Of a stretch of 64,000 nt of DNA, positions 42,592 through 54,191 are shown one piece after another. Source of the stretch: Pictodentalium vernedei (taxonomy: Eukaryota > Mollusca > Scaphopoda > Dentaliida > Dentaliidae); the NCBI GenBank assembly GCA_031216915.1, contig CM062297.1:179638350-179702349 (forward strand). The letters are read 5' to 3'. The notes under the pieces are model-generated. The model made no database searches, was not told the DNA's origin, and was given only the letters and a program-made list of their open reading frames with translations. Both the position numbers and the translations under genes were made by a program. Position 1 is the stretch's first letter; the number at the start of each line of letters is the position of its first letter.

Positions 42592-45500
42592 ATAGCAGGT
42601 ATGAATCGACCACCATTACCCGGAGCTTTGCCGGTGCAGCTAGTGGTAAATTCCCATAGGAACCGGAGCTTTGCCGGTGCAAAAGTACGGCCCTATCCAG
42701 CAAATGATATAGTCGTACTGCATATATAGTATGCTATGGTAAGTATAGTGATATGTGTCCACCCAGGGCTATGGGTATATATTATGGGTATGTGATGGAA
42801 AATGGAAGGGGATGGTGAGGTTTTTTTTAAGTTTTCTCTGCAAAACGGTTGACATTGCTATTGACGTCATGTCGTCATGATGCTCACACGACGTCATAGA
42901 GATGTTGACCACTGTTGTTGTCCACTATACAATCTGGCCTAACGTTTTTCGGGTTGGGGGTGTCATACTTCTCATGAAGGGGGTGGGTGATATGGTAGTA
43001 GTGGTATATATCCATGTAGGTATGCTATTAGCCCTTGAGCCTTCATATTATCCTATGTCTGCTATAGCTAGGTCAAGTAGTATTGTGGGATGGGGGTCTT
43101 GTGTGGTCGGCCAGTGCGGTATTGCGAGATAGTCCTTAGTGGTTTAGATTGGCAGTATACGATGAATGGTCTGTTGGCCTATTACCCGCTTAGAACTATT
43201 AACCTACCAAATCATTTGTATTATCTTATGGCTGGTATTGGTAGTTCGTATTCTAGGTCAGGCAGTATTATAATCGTTTGTTCAGAACTGGGGCATAGGA
43301 TGCATTGTACATACCATTGTAGGTCCCCTGTTAGTCCTCGGTATTGTTAACCAACCGATTGCTTTGTATTATCCTATGACTGGTATAGGTAGTACATTAT
43401 GGCAAGTCAAGTAGTAGTGTGGGGTGGGGGGGTTTTGCCTGGTAGTATAGAACGGCAGTATAGTATGGGCGATATATACCTCTGTGCCCTCCCGGAAAGC
43501 CATTGTATTACTAATCGACTTAATGCTTCATATTTTTTCTGTAACTGGTCTAGGTAGTATGTAATGCGGTGCCAGCCGTTATTGTGGGGTGGGTGGGTGT
43601 AATGCATGGTTGCCTAGTGTGGTAGTATAGGATGTATGTGTTGTACCCCTACAGGTCCCATGTAAGCTATAGTAGTATCAACCTGCCTAATACTTCATGT
43701 TTTCCTATGATTGGTATAAGTAGTATGTAATGCTAGGCCAAGGGGTATTGTGGGTAGGGGGTATGCCTTGTAGTTTAGGAAGGTAGTATAGAATGGGCAG
43801 TATATACTCCTGTAGGCCTCCTGTTAGTGCTTGGTACTATTAACCAACCGATTGCTTTGTTTTATTATATGGCAGGTATCGGTAGTACATTATGGTAGGC
43901 CAGTGGTATAGTGGGGATGGGGGGTAGTGCTTGGTAGTTTAAAACGGTAGTATAGCATAGGCTGTATATACCCCTGTAGGTCTCTTGTCAGCACTTTGAA
44001 CTACTAATCCACGAGATGCTTCATATTATCAAGCAGTATTGTGGGGTGGGGTTAATGCCTGGTAGTACAGAACGGCAGCAGAGTATGGTTGGCATATGCC
44101 CCTGTAGGTCCCATCGTAACCGTTGATAGTATTAACCTATCGAATACATTGTATCATCCTGTTAATGGTAAGGTGGTACGTAATCCCAGTTGTTCATACC
44201 CTATTCCGAGTTCACTTGTTCTTATTTCATTTATCGAGATCATACAATCAGGTCACTTTATCAAAACCCCTTTTCTCTGAAATGAGGCCATGAGGGCCAT
44301 GAGAAAAACCCTCAATGAGGCCTCATTTACTATCCCTCTTAGCCTCATTTTTTTTAGGCCATGAGGGCCATGAGAAATCCCTCAATGAGGACTTATTTAC
44401 TATCACCCTTAGCCTTATTTTATTTTGAGGACATGAGTGCCATGAGAAAAAACCCTCAATGAGGCCTCATTTACTATCCCTCTTAGCCTCATCTCGGTAT
44501 TTAACAGGCATATCCCATGAAATACCTTTTTTTTTTAAAAAACATATGTCCTTCCAAACACCTTTTTTAGTCATATGAGGACATGAGGGCCATGAAAAAT
44601 CCCTCAATGAGGCCTCATTTACTATCCCTCTTAGCCTCATTTTCTTTTGAGGGCATGAGGGCCAAGAAAAAAGGGCATGAGGGATTTTTTCATGGCCCTC
44701 ATGCCCTCAAAAGGAAATGAGGCTAAGAGGGATAGTAAATGAGACCTCATTGAGGAATTTCTCATGGCCTCACACGACAAAAAGAAGGGATTCCATTGCC
44801 ACAGGCATTTTCTAAAAATGGGATTCCGTGGGATATGGCTGTTGAATACTGAGATGAGGCTATGAGGGATAGTAAATGAAGCCTCATTGAGGGAATTTTT
44901 CATGACCCTCGTGCCCTCAAAAGAAAATGAGGCTAAGAGGGATAGTAAATGAGGCCTTTTTGTTGTATGAGGCCATGAGGACCATGAGGAATCCCATGGT
45001 CCTCATGGCCTCATATGACAACAAAAGGGGTGAGGGGCAAAGAGGTATATATCACCCATACTATACTGCCATTCTATACTGCCATGCATTACCCCCCCCC
45101 CCCCCCCCCACCCCCCACCCCACACTACCACTTGACCTGCCATGACGTACTACCTATACCAGACATAGAATAATACAAAGCAATTGGTTGGTTAATAATA
45201 CCAAGGACTAACAGGGGACCGACAGCGGTATATACAATGCATCCTATGCCCCAGTTCTAAACAAACGATTATAATACTACCTGACCTAGCATTATGAACT
45301 ACCAATACCAGCCATAAGATAATACAAATGATACAGTAGGTTAATAGTACTAAGGGGGTAATAGGCCAACAGACCATTCATCGTGTACTGCCAATCTAAA
45401 CCACCAAGGACTATCTTGCAATACCGCACTGGCCGACCATACATGACCCCCATCCCCACAAAACTGCTTGACCTAGCTGTAACAGACACAGGATAATATG

Positions 45501-45950
45501 AAGGCTCAAGGGCTAATAGCATACCTACATGGATATATACCACTACGACCATATCACTCACCCCCTACATGAACAATGTTATGCCAGATTGTATAGTGGA
45601 CAACATCAGTGGTCAACATCTTTATGATGTCGCTTGAGCATCATGATGTCACGACGTCAATAGCAACGTCAACCGTTTCGCAGAGAAAAACTTTCAAGAA
45701 AACTCACCTTCCCCTTCCATTTTCTATCATATACCCATAGCCCTGGGTGTACATATATCACTATACATATCATAGCATACTATATATGCAGTATGTACAC
45801 CATTTGCCTGATCTAGCTGGACAGGGCCTTGCTTTTGCACCGGCAAAAGTTGCACTGGCAAAGCTCCAGTTCCTATGGGAATTTAACACTAGCTGCACTG
45901 GCAAAGCTCCAGGTAATGGGGGTTGATTCATACATGCTATACTACTTATG
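42592..45950. mobile_element. Foldback element with ~850-900-bp inverted repeats, inserted in Tc1
   Basis: 42592-43435 is the imperfect reverse complement of 45095-45950; matching blocks include GGAGCTTTGCC, CCCAGGGCTATGGGTATAT and AGACTGTTAGTCC-like pieces. The left side has an extra ~840 bp (43440-44280) of degenerate units resembling the arm. The middle (44283-45040) is an inverted array of GAGGCCATGAGGGCCATGAG units centred near 44670. A poly-C tract (about 45090-45108) sits at the inner edge of the right arm. No coding capacity. It splits a Tc1 pseudogene whose 3' part resumes at about 45955. Confidence 0.85.
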
Positions 45951-45954
45951 ATAA

Positions 45955-46080
45955 TGCCAACAACCCCCTACCAATGTCCAGGAACTTGCCGCTGCACTGC
46001 AAAAAGAACGGATGATATCTGTCAAGCTGATATTGGATGTTTGGTGAGGAGTTTGCTACATCGGATCCGTGCTTGTCTCG
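45955..46080 (+). pseudogene. Tc1-like transposase, 3' part
   Basis: Continues the transposase after the foldback insertion with the typical PPTNVQELAAALQKE segment, then a stop. Shows that the Tc1 copy predates the foldback element. Confidence 0.75.
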
Positions 46081-46569
46081 CGAACCAAGGAGGATTTACA
46101 AGGTATTGAGGTCATGGACTGAATGTGGTAAATTCTCTAAATGACCGTCCATGTCTTCTGCAGCTCAGTGCATGGAATGTGTGCATGTCAAGACACCCAA
46201 CTATCGCTGAAATCATTCACCAGGTGTCACAGTGCAATTCCTCAGCTATCGTTTTGATGAAAATATAAATATATTTCTTCATATATCTCACTTTTCTCAA
46301 ATATCCGCTACATTTTTTGAATAGTATTGAATATGTTTTCATTTTTTTTAGAATTCACTTAAAAAAAGTTCTATAATCCGGTATAGATATTTCTGTTAGT
46401 TCATTAAGTCCTGCACCCTATGTAACATGTAACCAACTAACCCTGTGCATTACTACAGCCTTAGCCAGTGTATATTTTTCATGTAGTGTGTGATATGGCA
46501 GCTACTATTTTTTATATCTAGAAAATGTAACTAACCCAGAGCATTGCAGTTTTTATTATTAACTAAGTA
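46081..46569. other. Noncoding stretch with repeat fragments
   Basis: May include Tc1 3' sequence to about 46235. About 46400-46560 is a reversed fragment of the repeat seen at 16301. Confidence 0.4.
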
Positions 46570-46990
46570 CAGTAGAATCCTCTTAATTGAATATGGATTT
46601 TGCCATTGAAATTTATTCAATTAACAGGAGTATACAATTAACAGGGATTTGGTCAGTTTCCTGTGTTCTGGGGGTAAACTGAGCATTTATTCTATTATAT
46701 CTTGTTTGACAGAGCTCATAGAGCTCTGTCAAACAAGATATAATAGAATAAATGCCTGTATTGGATGTAGTGAGGCCAAAAATGTTGATAAATAAGGGGA
46801 ATTTGGTGCGTGTCACAGTAATTTTTTTGACATATTACAAAAATTTATATACAATTAACAGGAGTTTACTCTACAACCCATATGCAATTAACAGGTCAAA
46901 TTTGTACTTAAGGTATGGTAAATGGTTTTGTGTTTGAAAATTATATTCAATTAACAGGGATATACAAATAAGAGATATCCACTGAACAGT
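46570..46990. mobile_element. Mariner-like MITE (CAGTGGAACC family), copy 1
   Basis: Left end TA-CAGTAGAATCC and a central hairpin TTGTTTGACAGAGCTC / GAGCTCTGTCAAACAA (about 46708-46741). Same content as 47674-48103, but the right terminus is degraded. Confidence 0.7.
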
Positions 46991-47671
46991 TTAGTGTAAA
47001 TCTTATCTATATCAACTCTTTACCCAACGTAATGGCCAAAACCATCCAGTACTATTCTCAAAAAGCATTCAAACTTGGCTTATGACCCCTCATTGCAAAT
47101 GAATGTGGAAAAAGGTTTTTCTGGTGAATTCCAAAAATGAAAACATATTCTATTTTCAATCAAAAGTGTGTTGAATGCCAGTTTTTGTGAGTAGCGTTGG
47201 CTTGATATTACCATATTGTTGGGTAAAGAGTTAACATTGTGTTAGGTAAAAGCATTAACTAAAATTCAAGTTGCTTGTGATACGTACATCTCCTGTGACC
47301 TTATTTATTTTAACAGGGTCTCTGCTATTTGCGAGCAAACAAATCCCCACCTGAAGTCATGTCATTATCAATGCCGACCTTATAAAAGAGAACTGTTGAC
47401 TGATATATATTATGTAATTCATGAGCACTCCAGATATACCTTACTAAGGGAGGTTTAGATTCCACCACTTCTCTCTGTAAACATATCGTGGGTATTTTCT
47501 TTGTGAAGAGTTTTATTTATTTGGAAAGTAAATGTCACGAATATTTGAGATCATTGTTTCTTTTCTTTTGAGCCTTACCTTCATAATATATATCAACATT
47601 GGTATTGGATTGGTTTTTAATTTAAAGTTCTTATTATTTGAATTTGAGTCCAAGATTGTTAATTAACCCTT
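46991..47671. other. Noncoding with decayed piggyBac-like MITE fragments
   Basis: TTTACCCAACGTAATGGCC-like ends at about 47020 and 47215-47250. No gene. Confidence 0.4.
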
Positions 47672-47673
47672 TA

Positions 47674-48103
47674 CAGTAGAATCCTCTTAATTGAATATCC
47701 ATTTTGCCGGTGAAAATTATTCAATTAACAGGAGTATACAATTAACAAGGATTTGGTCAGTTTCCTGTGTTCTGGAGGTAAACTGAGCATTTATTCTATT
47801 ATATCTTGTTTGACAGAGCTCATAGAGCTCTGTCAAACAAGATATAATGGAATAAATGCCAGTATTGGATGTAGTGAGGCCAAAAAGGTTGATAATTAAG
47901 GGGAATTTGGTACGTGTCCCAGTAATTTTTTCGACATATTACAAAAATTTATATACAATTAACAGGAATTTACTCTACAACCCATATGCAATTAACAGAC
48001 CAAATTTGTACTGAAGGTATGGTAAACGGTTTTGTGTTTGAAAATTATATTCAATTAACAGGGATATACAATTAAGAGATATCCAATTAAGTGGGCTCCA
48101 CTG
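47674..48103. mobile_element. Mariner-like MITE (CAGTGGAACC family), copy 2
   Basis: Complete: CAGTAGAATCC left end, GGGCTCCACTG right end, TA on both sides (47672-47673, 48104-48105). Central GAGCTCATAGAGCTC hairpin. The TIR start and TA target are those of Tc1/mariner elements. Confidence 0.8.
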
Positions 48104-48105
48104 TA

Positions 48106-49500
48106 CTTAGAGTAACTTTGAAAGGGAGGGGAGTACTGAAATGTAAGTGGGATTACAGGACCCTCTCACTGAAAATCATGTAAGATTGGGACCTAAGAGG
48201 AGATTTCAGTGATTTTAGTCACTGACTCAGTGCTGGTAGCCCAATAATTCAAACAAATTACCCTGATCACACAATAGGCCTGCATTGTGTAATCTGAAAT
48301 ACCATTGGGGTAGTTAGTACTCGATCGTTGACACCGATTTGGATAATTACCGACTCAAAAAGTAAGTTCTTTGGTATTAAGGATGATAAGTAGAATACGA
48401 TTGGGGAGAATACCACCCCACCTACCATTGGGTACAATACCACCCCACCAGCCACAGCCCCTTCCTAGCATGACAAGAGGGTGAAGCTTACAAGATGTTT
48501 CTGGAATTACTGAAAATTTTCATCTTTTGATCCCCAAAATATAGCTTTCTTTTTTGTTTTTCCCCAAGAAATTAACTTGTATTAGTTGAAAAATATAAAA
48601 AGACTATGCAAAATTTTAGTTACGAGACCCTGAGGCCAGGGTCAACCTGAATGTCCATTGGCTGAAGCAATACTTGTCACTCTTATGGGCTTTCACCACT
48701 GATCTGGATTGCTGGATCATCATTAAAAAAATGCAATTCAGCCAGCCGTATCTATAAACCGATCTTTACGAAACTTCATGGGTACCTTTGGTATCACCAT
48801 GGGACGAGAACGAGTGTTTTTGGGTGCGGTCCGAAATTCAAGATGGCCGATGGCAGCCATTTTGTACAAAATTAGGTGCAATCAGATTTTTGCACAGAAC
48901 TTCCATATGAAAGTGCTGACTTGAATAATTTTTTGTGTGAATGTTTAGTACCATGGGATACATCACATATAATACGTGTTTTTTTCTCGTGCAGAAATTA
49001 TGCAAATTAGAGGAACTTTGATTTTTTCAGTGCACCTTACACACAGTAAGTGCACATGTCAATACGGCTCGGCTTCCGTCAGACACACTCTGGAACTCAG
49101 AGATTTCTTTTCTATTTAGCATCTGACTGTCACCCACCTTTACAATACTTTACCTATACATTTGTTACAGGCTACAGCCAGTATTTATGTACAGACCGTT
49201 ACAATACTTTATATGTACATTTGTTATCAGGTCATTACCTAGATGTTTGTCATTGCTGTGTCACATACTATACATGTACATGTCTTGACAAGTTGAGCTA
49301 CAGTGTCATTGACACATTCATTGATTTAACCCCAATTCCTATTTTCTCCCATGTAGTGCTCAGTGACAACCATTCATCCAAATGTTATTTTACGCCCGTC
49401 ATTTTTGATGGACATATTATGTTATGGCATTGTCTGTCTGTCCATCCATCTGTCAGTCCATCCGTCCATCCATCCATCCATCCATCTGTCAATAAAAGGT
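48106..49500. other. Noncoding, with a CCAT-type microsatellite
   Basis: No gene supported, although 49050-49538 is open. A CCATCCAT/CCGT run lies at about 49440-49490. A segment with AAGATGGCCGATGGCAGCCA (about 48840-48860) looks like an old repeat. Confidence 0.4.
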
Positions 49501-49501
49501 T

Positions 49502-49885
49502 TACATGCCATATTGTTAAAACTTTACAAACATGTTGATCAGTAATTGCATTGTGCATGTGACAAGAGCAGGTAACTCTGTTTAGAATTTCCAGATTTAT
49601 GCTCTCTTTTAGTACTTAAAACATTACAGTATTGTGTCGCCTACTCCTTCAACATTACATGCTATATTGTTCAAACATTGCACACATGTTGATCATCAGT
49701 TGCCGTTGTGCATGTGACAAGAGCAGATAACTTTGTTTTGTATTTCCAGAGTTATGTCCTCCCTTTTAGTACGTAAAACTTTACAGTAATGTGTCGCCCA
49801 CTCCTTCAACATTTTACATGCTATTTTGTTCAAACTTTGCACACATTGATCACCAATTGTCGTTGTGCACGTGACAAAAGCAGGT
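49502..49885. repeat. Tandem repeat, ~155-bp unit, about 2.5 copies
   Basis: The pattern TTGTGCATGTGACAAGAGCA ... CACTCCTTCAACATT ... repeats at about 49502, 49655 and 49815 with moderate divergence. Noncoding. Confidence 0.75.
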
Positions 49886-50031
49886 GAACATTGCACGGGA
49901 TTAGTTGATAGGCTGCCATACCATACACTACTTGAAAATATACACTGACTAAGGTTATAAAAATGCACATAGTTAGTTGGTTACATGTTACACAAGGTGC
50001 AGGATTCAAACAACTAATGGATTTAGTTATA

Positions 50032-50458
50032 CAGTGGAACCCTGTTAATTGAATAGCCACTTTGCCAATGAAAATTATTCAATTAACAGGAGTATTCAAT
50101 TAACAGGGATTGTCATTTTCCTGCATTCTAGAGATAAACTTAGCATTTATTCTCTTATATCTTGTTTGACAGAGCTCTATGAGCTCTGTCAAACAAGATA
50201 CAATAGATTAAATGCCTGTATTGAATGTACTGAGGCCAAATAGGTCTATAAACAAAGAAAAACTGGAGAGAGTCAGGATAATTTCTCAACAGGTTACAAG
50301 ATTTTTTATTCAATTAACAGGAGTTTACTCTATAACCTATATTCAGTTAACAAGTCAAATTTGTACTGGAGGTACGAAAAATGGTTTTGTGTTTGGAAAT
50401 TATATTCAATTAACAGGGATATACAATTAAGAGATACCCAATTAAGTGGGCTCCACTG
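50032..50458. mobile_element. Mariner-like MITE (CAGTGGAACC family), copy 3
   Basis: Complete with CAGTGGAACCC / GGGCTCCACTG ends and TA on both sides. Central GAGCTCTATGAGCTC hairpin at about 50170-50195. Inserted in a fragment of the repeat seen at 16301, which resumes at about 50461. Confidence 0.8.
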
Positions 50459-50570
50459 TACCAGATTGTGGAAATCTTTTTAAAGTGAATTCCAAAAATG
50501 AAATATTGTCAATTAATAGCTTCTTTTTCTGAGTAAAAACTTAGATTTCCTTACAGTCATGAAATGTCCC

Positions 50571-50798
50571 GGTAGGAGCCCTAGGAAGGGAAGCAGGGCT
50601 TATTTAATGTGATGAACAAGCTCTGTTTTACTAGTAAAATAGGACACTGCACCGAGTGCTTGGGGTGGAAGTCCTCTAAAATGGGCAACATGGCTATAAA
50701 AGATTGGCTGCACTTGACTTTATATCCATGTTGTGGTCATGATTAGCCATTGTGCAGAAATATGTGACCTTAAACACCAATAAATAAATAAATAAACA
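50571..50798 (+). mobile_element. SINE-like repeat with shared 3' tail
   Basis: Collinear with 37079-37308. Ends in the same TTAAACACCAATAAATAAAT tail as the tRNA- and 5S-headed SINEs. Confidence 0.6.
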
Positions 50799-50917
50799 GC
50801 CATGAATTAGGTAAAACTTCTACCTACTCAAAAATGATGTTTAATTGCAATTATTACCACTTTAGGGCCATTCTTTAATATATTTACAGAGTTTAGCAGC
50901 AGGGCAGTAAAACTCAG

Positions 50918-51264
50918 TATTTATTTATTGGTGTTTAAGGTCACGTACTTATGCACAGTGGCTAATCATGACCGTGACAGTTTTATGGGTGGAGGAAGCC
51001 GGAGTACCTGGAGAAAACCACTGAGCAATGACAAGCAGCTGTCAGCTCCCCAACATCGTAACTCCGCACTGCAGCACAGGCAGGGTTAGATTGGTTGAAG
51101 ACATGTGCACCATCGATGTGCAGTACGCATTAGTACACGGCGTCATCGTGCCCCCATGTGGACAATCGGGGTTAAGTGCCTTGCCCAAGGACACAACACG
51201 GGAGTCCGAATCGATCGCTCAGATGGTCACCCATCCGAGGATTAACCGGACTCGACCTTGCTTA
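50918..51264 (-). mobile_element. SINE with 5S-rRNA-derived head
   Basis: On the minus strand the head (about 51264-51195) reads like the promoter half of 5S rRNA: AAGCAAGGTCG, GGTTAAT and CGGATGGGTGACC correspond to the internal control region. The body has the CTTGGGCAAGGCACTTAACC core and ends in the (AATA) tail. The body and tail are those of the tRNA-headed SINEs nearby, so this is a 5S-headed (SINE3-type) version of the same body. The first half of the 5S part is missing. Confidence 0.75.
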
Positions 51265-51590
51265 ACAATGGCTAATCATGACCATGACAGTTTTATGGGT
51301 GGAGGAAACTGGAGAACCCGGAGAGAACCACCGAGCAATGGCGGGTAACTGTCAGCTCCCCAACATACCAACTCCACACAAGCAGGGTTAGCATTGGTTG
51401 AAGACAGGTGCACCATCGGTGTGCAGTACGCTTAGTACACAACACCACCGTGCCCCCACGTGGGAATTGGGGGTGAAGTGTCTTGCCCAAGGACACAACA
51501 CGGTTGCTGAAGGTGGGATTCGAACCGAGGACCTCTCGGCTTGCAGCCTGCACCTCTACCTACTGAGTCACTGCCCCCCCCCCCCCCCTG
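51265..51590 (-). mobile_element. tRNA-headed SINE joined head-to-tail to the 5S-headed SINE
   Basis: A box TGACTCAGTAGG and B box GGTTCGAATCC lie on the minus strand at about 51585-51525, then the TTGGGCAAGACACTTCACC core and body. It lacks the A-rich tail and passes directly into the 5S head at about 51265, forming a dimer. A poly-C run adjoins its 5' end. Confidence 0.78.
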
Positions 51591-51701
51591 TTAACTGAAT
51601 ACTCCTATTAATTGAATAATTTTCAGTGGCAAAGTGGCTATTCAATTAACAGGGTTCCACTGTACATGTATACAATGACCATCATACACATGTATCCATT
51701 A

Positions 51702-52481
51702 CAGTACAGCCACCGTGGACTGGTCACTTTCCACAAGTGGGCAATATTTCCATGGATGCAATAATATTAAATTCCAAAAAGTAATAATTGGAGTAATCAT
51801 CAAAAAATGTAACTGGTTGAGTGCTAAAAGCTACTATCATGGCTCTGTTGAAAAGTGTTCGAAGCCACTTAAGTGGCTTTGCATTGTATGCATTAGCTTG
51901 ATGTTTGCTCAGCAGTAAAAAAACATTTTTTTATATCAAATTGTTTTGTTACAATTTATTAGAGAGTACCAAAACAATTATTCACGAACAAAGTCTTGCT
52001 AAACTAAGGCTACTCTTCCTGGTAGCAAGGTATCTTCAAAAAAACAATTCCAGTGTTTCAAATCCCCTTTGAAAAATAATTTACCATTCAAGCAGTTAAT
52101 TAACTGGTAGAGTGCTGGAAGCCCATATTTGGGCTTTACTCTGAAGTGTCAGTACCAGCACTTAAAGGCTTCATATTTTGTGGATGTTGTTCATATCACC
52201 TTTGAAGTGAAATTATTTAGTCTGTAGGGACTTGTCTTGTTACAATTTATGGGAGAGTGCCTTTAGGCACTCTCCCATAAATTGTAACAAGTCAAACATA
52301 TGTGAACAAATTTTGATGACCAAAAATAATTCAGCACTCTACCAGTTAATGAAGCACCCGATACAACCCAGTGCTTCATTAATTAAAAATTTGTTGGTGA
52401 TGATTTTTATTACCTGGTGAATGCATGTGTGGACATCATCGCCCATGCATAGATTTTGACCAGTTCACGGCGACTGTACTG
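51702..52481. mobile_element. MITE with CAGTACAG TIRs
   Basis: Ends CAGTACAGCCACCGTGGACT and its complement (CGGCGACTGTACTG), flanked by TA at 51700-51701 and 52482-52483. Interior hairpins GGGAGAGTGCC/GGCACTCTCCC (about 52249-52276) and GAAGCACCCG...CAGTGCTTC. Related fragments at about 15390 and 33990. Confidence 0.7.
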
Positions 52482-52483
52482 TA

Positions 52484-52940
52484 GAACACCGAGGAAATTC
52501 CCTAGAATGGTATATCTGACAATTTTGCATAAGTTTGACAAGTCGATAAAAATTAATTTTATTTAAAAATCCCTGGTTCTGCAATGTGATACCATTCATC
52601 AGTTTATGGTAATGCAAAAGCGATTTTCAGTGCCATCGCATTACTCTGATACAAGTCTTTTTTTCCCCCTGATTATAATTTTACCAGAATTTGGCACTTC
52701 ACAACGTTCTGGAGATAACATAAGTATTAATTCTTTGTATCTTGTTTGTTAGAACTCATTGAGTTCTGTCAAATGAGGTACAATCGATTAACTACTTGCT
52801 TGCTGCTGGCAGATATTCCTGCCCAGAATGGCATTTCTCTTGCCAGTGAAATAAGCATAATTTGGACACATTTAATCCAATTTTCTCTCAGTAAGTTTAA
52901 TGAATTTTTTCACCAGTGATTTCTTGAGTCAAATTTAGAT
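52484..52940. other. Noncoding, decayed MITE remnant
   Basis: A weak TTGTTTGTTAGAACTC hairpin (about 52742-52775) of the mariner-like MITE family. No gene. Confidence 0.35.
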
Positions 52941-53191
52941 GAATTTTTCATCAAGTCTAGTCATGGCTGTTGTCAAGGAGCCATGACGAGATTTGATGAA
53001 AAATATCTTGAAAGTACTCAGCAGGTTAAGTGTTAAATACTTATACAGTAAAACTTGTCTTGAGAGACCACTGTCTTGAGAGACCACCTGTCTTGAGAGA
53101 CCACATCTACCAGGCACCGATTGGTTTTACTCTATAATGGACCTGCTATGGGAGACCACCTGTCTTGAGAGACCACCTGTCTTGGGAGACC
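52941..53191 (+). repeat. Left copy of ~250-bp direct duplication flanking the ORF cassette
   Basis: About 97% identical by eye to 54192-54442 (roughly 8 differences). It contains a TCATCAAGTCTAGTCATGGC hairpin and the left end of a CTGTCTTGAGAGACCAC MITE whose right end exists only downstream (55013). This identifies it as duplicated target DNA, not an LTR. Confidence 0.85.
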
Positions 53192-54191
53192 AAATCAAAT
53201 GGTTTTGCGCGCCGAAGGCACGCAGGGACGATTTGGGGAGCAAGCCCCTCTCGACCCTCATTAGCTGTAGAATTTGAAAGTGTCAGACCATGGTAAAGGA
53301 GGAGAAGTTGTGGGTTGTTAGCGGCGCTTGTGTCTTTTCAGCTTCTTTTTCAGAGGTGGAGGTTTGGAAGGAGAGACAGTGGTAGTTGGTGTTGTTGGTG
53401 GGCTGCCTGATGGTGGTTGCTGAGTTGTGTAGGGTCTGGTCCTAGCCGAGTCTGGAGTGGTTGTGGGTGATTGCTGAGTCTTTTGTTGTTGTAGATTTCT
53501 GGCGTCTATTAGTTTTTTGGTTTCTTCGACTTTTTGCATGAATAATTCGTATTGTCTGTCCATCTGCTGTCTGTGAAGGTCCCCTTGTATCTCGTGTTCC
53601 CGTAAGATGTTCTCTATCCTGTTGTCTGTGTCCTGGCATTCTGGTTTAGAAGGAAGAGGCGAGTGGGTGTCAGGAAGAGGTGAGAGAGCAGCTTCCATTG
53701 CCACCTCAGTCTCCACAGACTCTTCCATATCCGACAATACCGACTGGAAAGCCGGCATTTGGATGGGGCTGTCTGTGGGAGTGGGAGGGGAAGTGGTGGC
53801 TGCCTCTGGCCCTTTCTTTTCCTCACCTTTCTCTTTCTTCATCTCCAAGAATGCCTCCAAGCATCGGGAATCCCTCCGCTTGGTGGACGGGCTCTTCTTT
53901 TTTCTCTTTCTCTTTTCAGGGCCTCCAGACCTACTCGGGTGAGGACCAGTGTGAGAGGGGATCCTCTCATCAAAGGTACTACCTCTCCCCGAGTAGGGTG
54001 GTATTTCTTTCTCTTCTTCAACCTTGAATTCAAGGTTCAGATGAACGCTCTTGCCTATCTCCTGGATGGTCCAGGTGATAGGGCAAGAGACGCCCAGAGC
54101 TGCTATCGTTCTCTTCAATCGCGCTGGTAGTTCCAGTGTTTCCATAATTAAGATTATAATTAGGATGCTCGCACTCTGAGTTCAAAGGTGC
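53192..54191 (-). mobile_element. 1000-bp insert carrying a 275-codon ORF
   Basis: Unique sequence between the two ~250-bp direct repeats. It holds one minus-strand ORF with 46 bp upstream and 126 bp downstream. No TIRs, LTRs or poly(A) were seen at its edges. Element class unknown. Confidence 0.6.
53318..54145 (-). CDS. Intact ORF of unknown function, 275 aa, in insert
   Basis: I do not recognise this protein. From the only plausible ATG, residues 1-40 look like a small folded domain (RLKRTIAALGVSCPITWTIQ, then alternating hydrophobics). Residues 42-75 are linker-like. A basic cluster EKRKRKKKSPSTKRR at about 77-91 could be a nuclear localisation signal. A Glu/Lys-rich stretch and a Ser/Thr/Pro-rich acidic part follow. 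About 170-225 is a predicted coiled coil (NRIENILREHEIQ ... MQKVEETKKLIDARN). The tail is Thr/Pro-rich and ends in KKKLKRHKRR. This layout (small domain, disorder, coiled coil, basic tail) would suit a nucleic-acid-binding ORF1-type or Gag-like protein, but that is inference. Intact over 276 codons in a repeat-rich region, so it was recently under selection or recently inserted. Confidence 0.6.
   Translation of the reverse strand: METLELPARLKRTIAALGVSCPITWTIQEIGKSVHLNLEFKVEEEKEIPPYSGRGSTFDERIPSHTGPHPSRSGGPEKRKRKKKSPSTKRRDSRCLEAFLEMKKEKGEEKKGPEAATTSPPTPTDSPIQMPAFQSVLSDMEESVETEVAMEAALSPLPDTHSPLPSKPECQDTDNRIENILREHEIQGDLHRQQMDRQYELFMQKVEETKKLIDARNLQQQKTQQSPTTTPDSARTRPYTTQQPPSGSPPTTPTTTVSPSKPPPLKKKLKRHKRR

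Noticed and set aside
44283..45040. Short ORFs in the GAGGCCATGAGGGCC region
   Set aside because: Products of an inverted repeat array. The same peptides arise on both strands.
42580..45970. A 10-bp target duplication (TGCCTACAAC / TGCCAACAAC) for the foldback element
   Set aside because: The right copy is not adjacent to the terminus and matches imperfectly. It may simply be the Tc1 sequence.
49050..49538. A 162-codon gene
   Set aside because: The tail is encoded by a CCAT-type microsatellite and the composition is Cys/Tyr/His-rich without a domain. No supporting signals.
51195..51264. A 5S rRNA gene
   Set aside because: Only the promoter half is present, and it is fused to a SINE body and tail.
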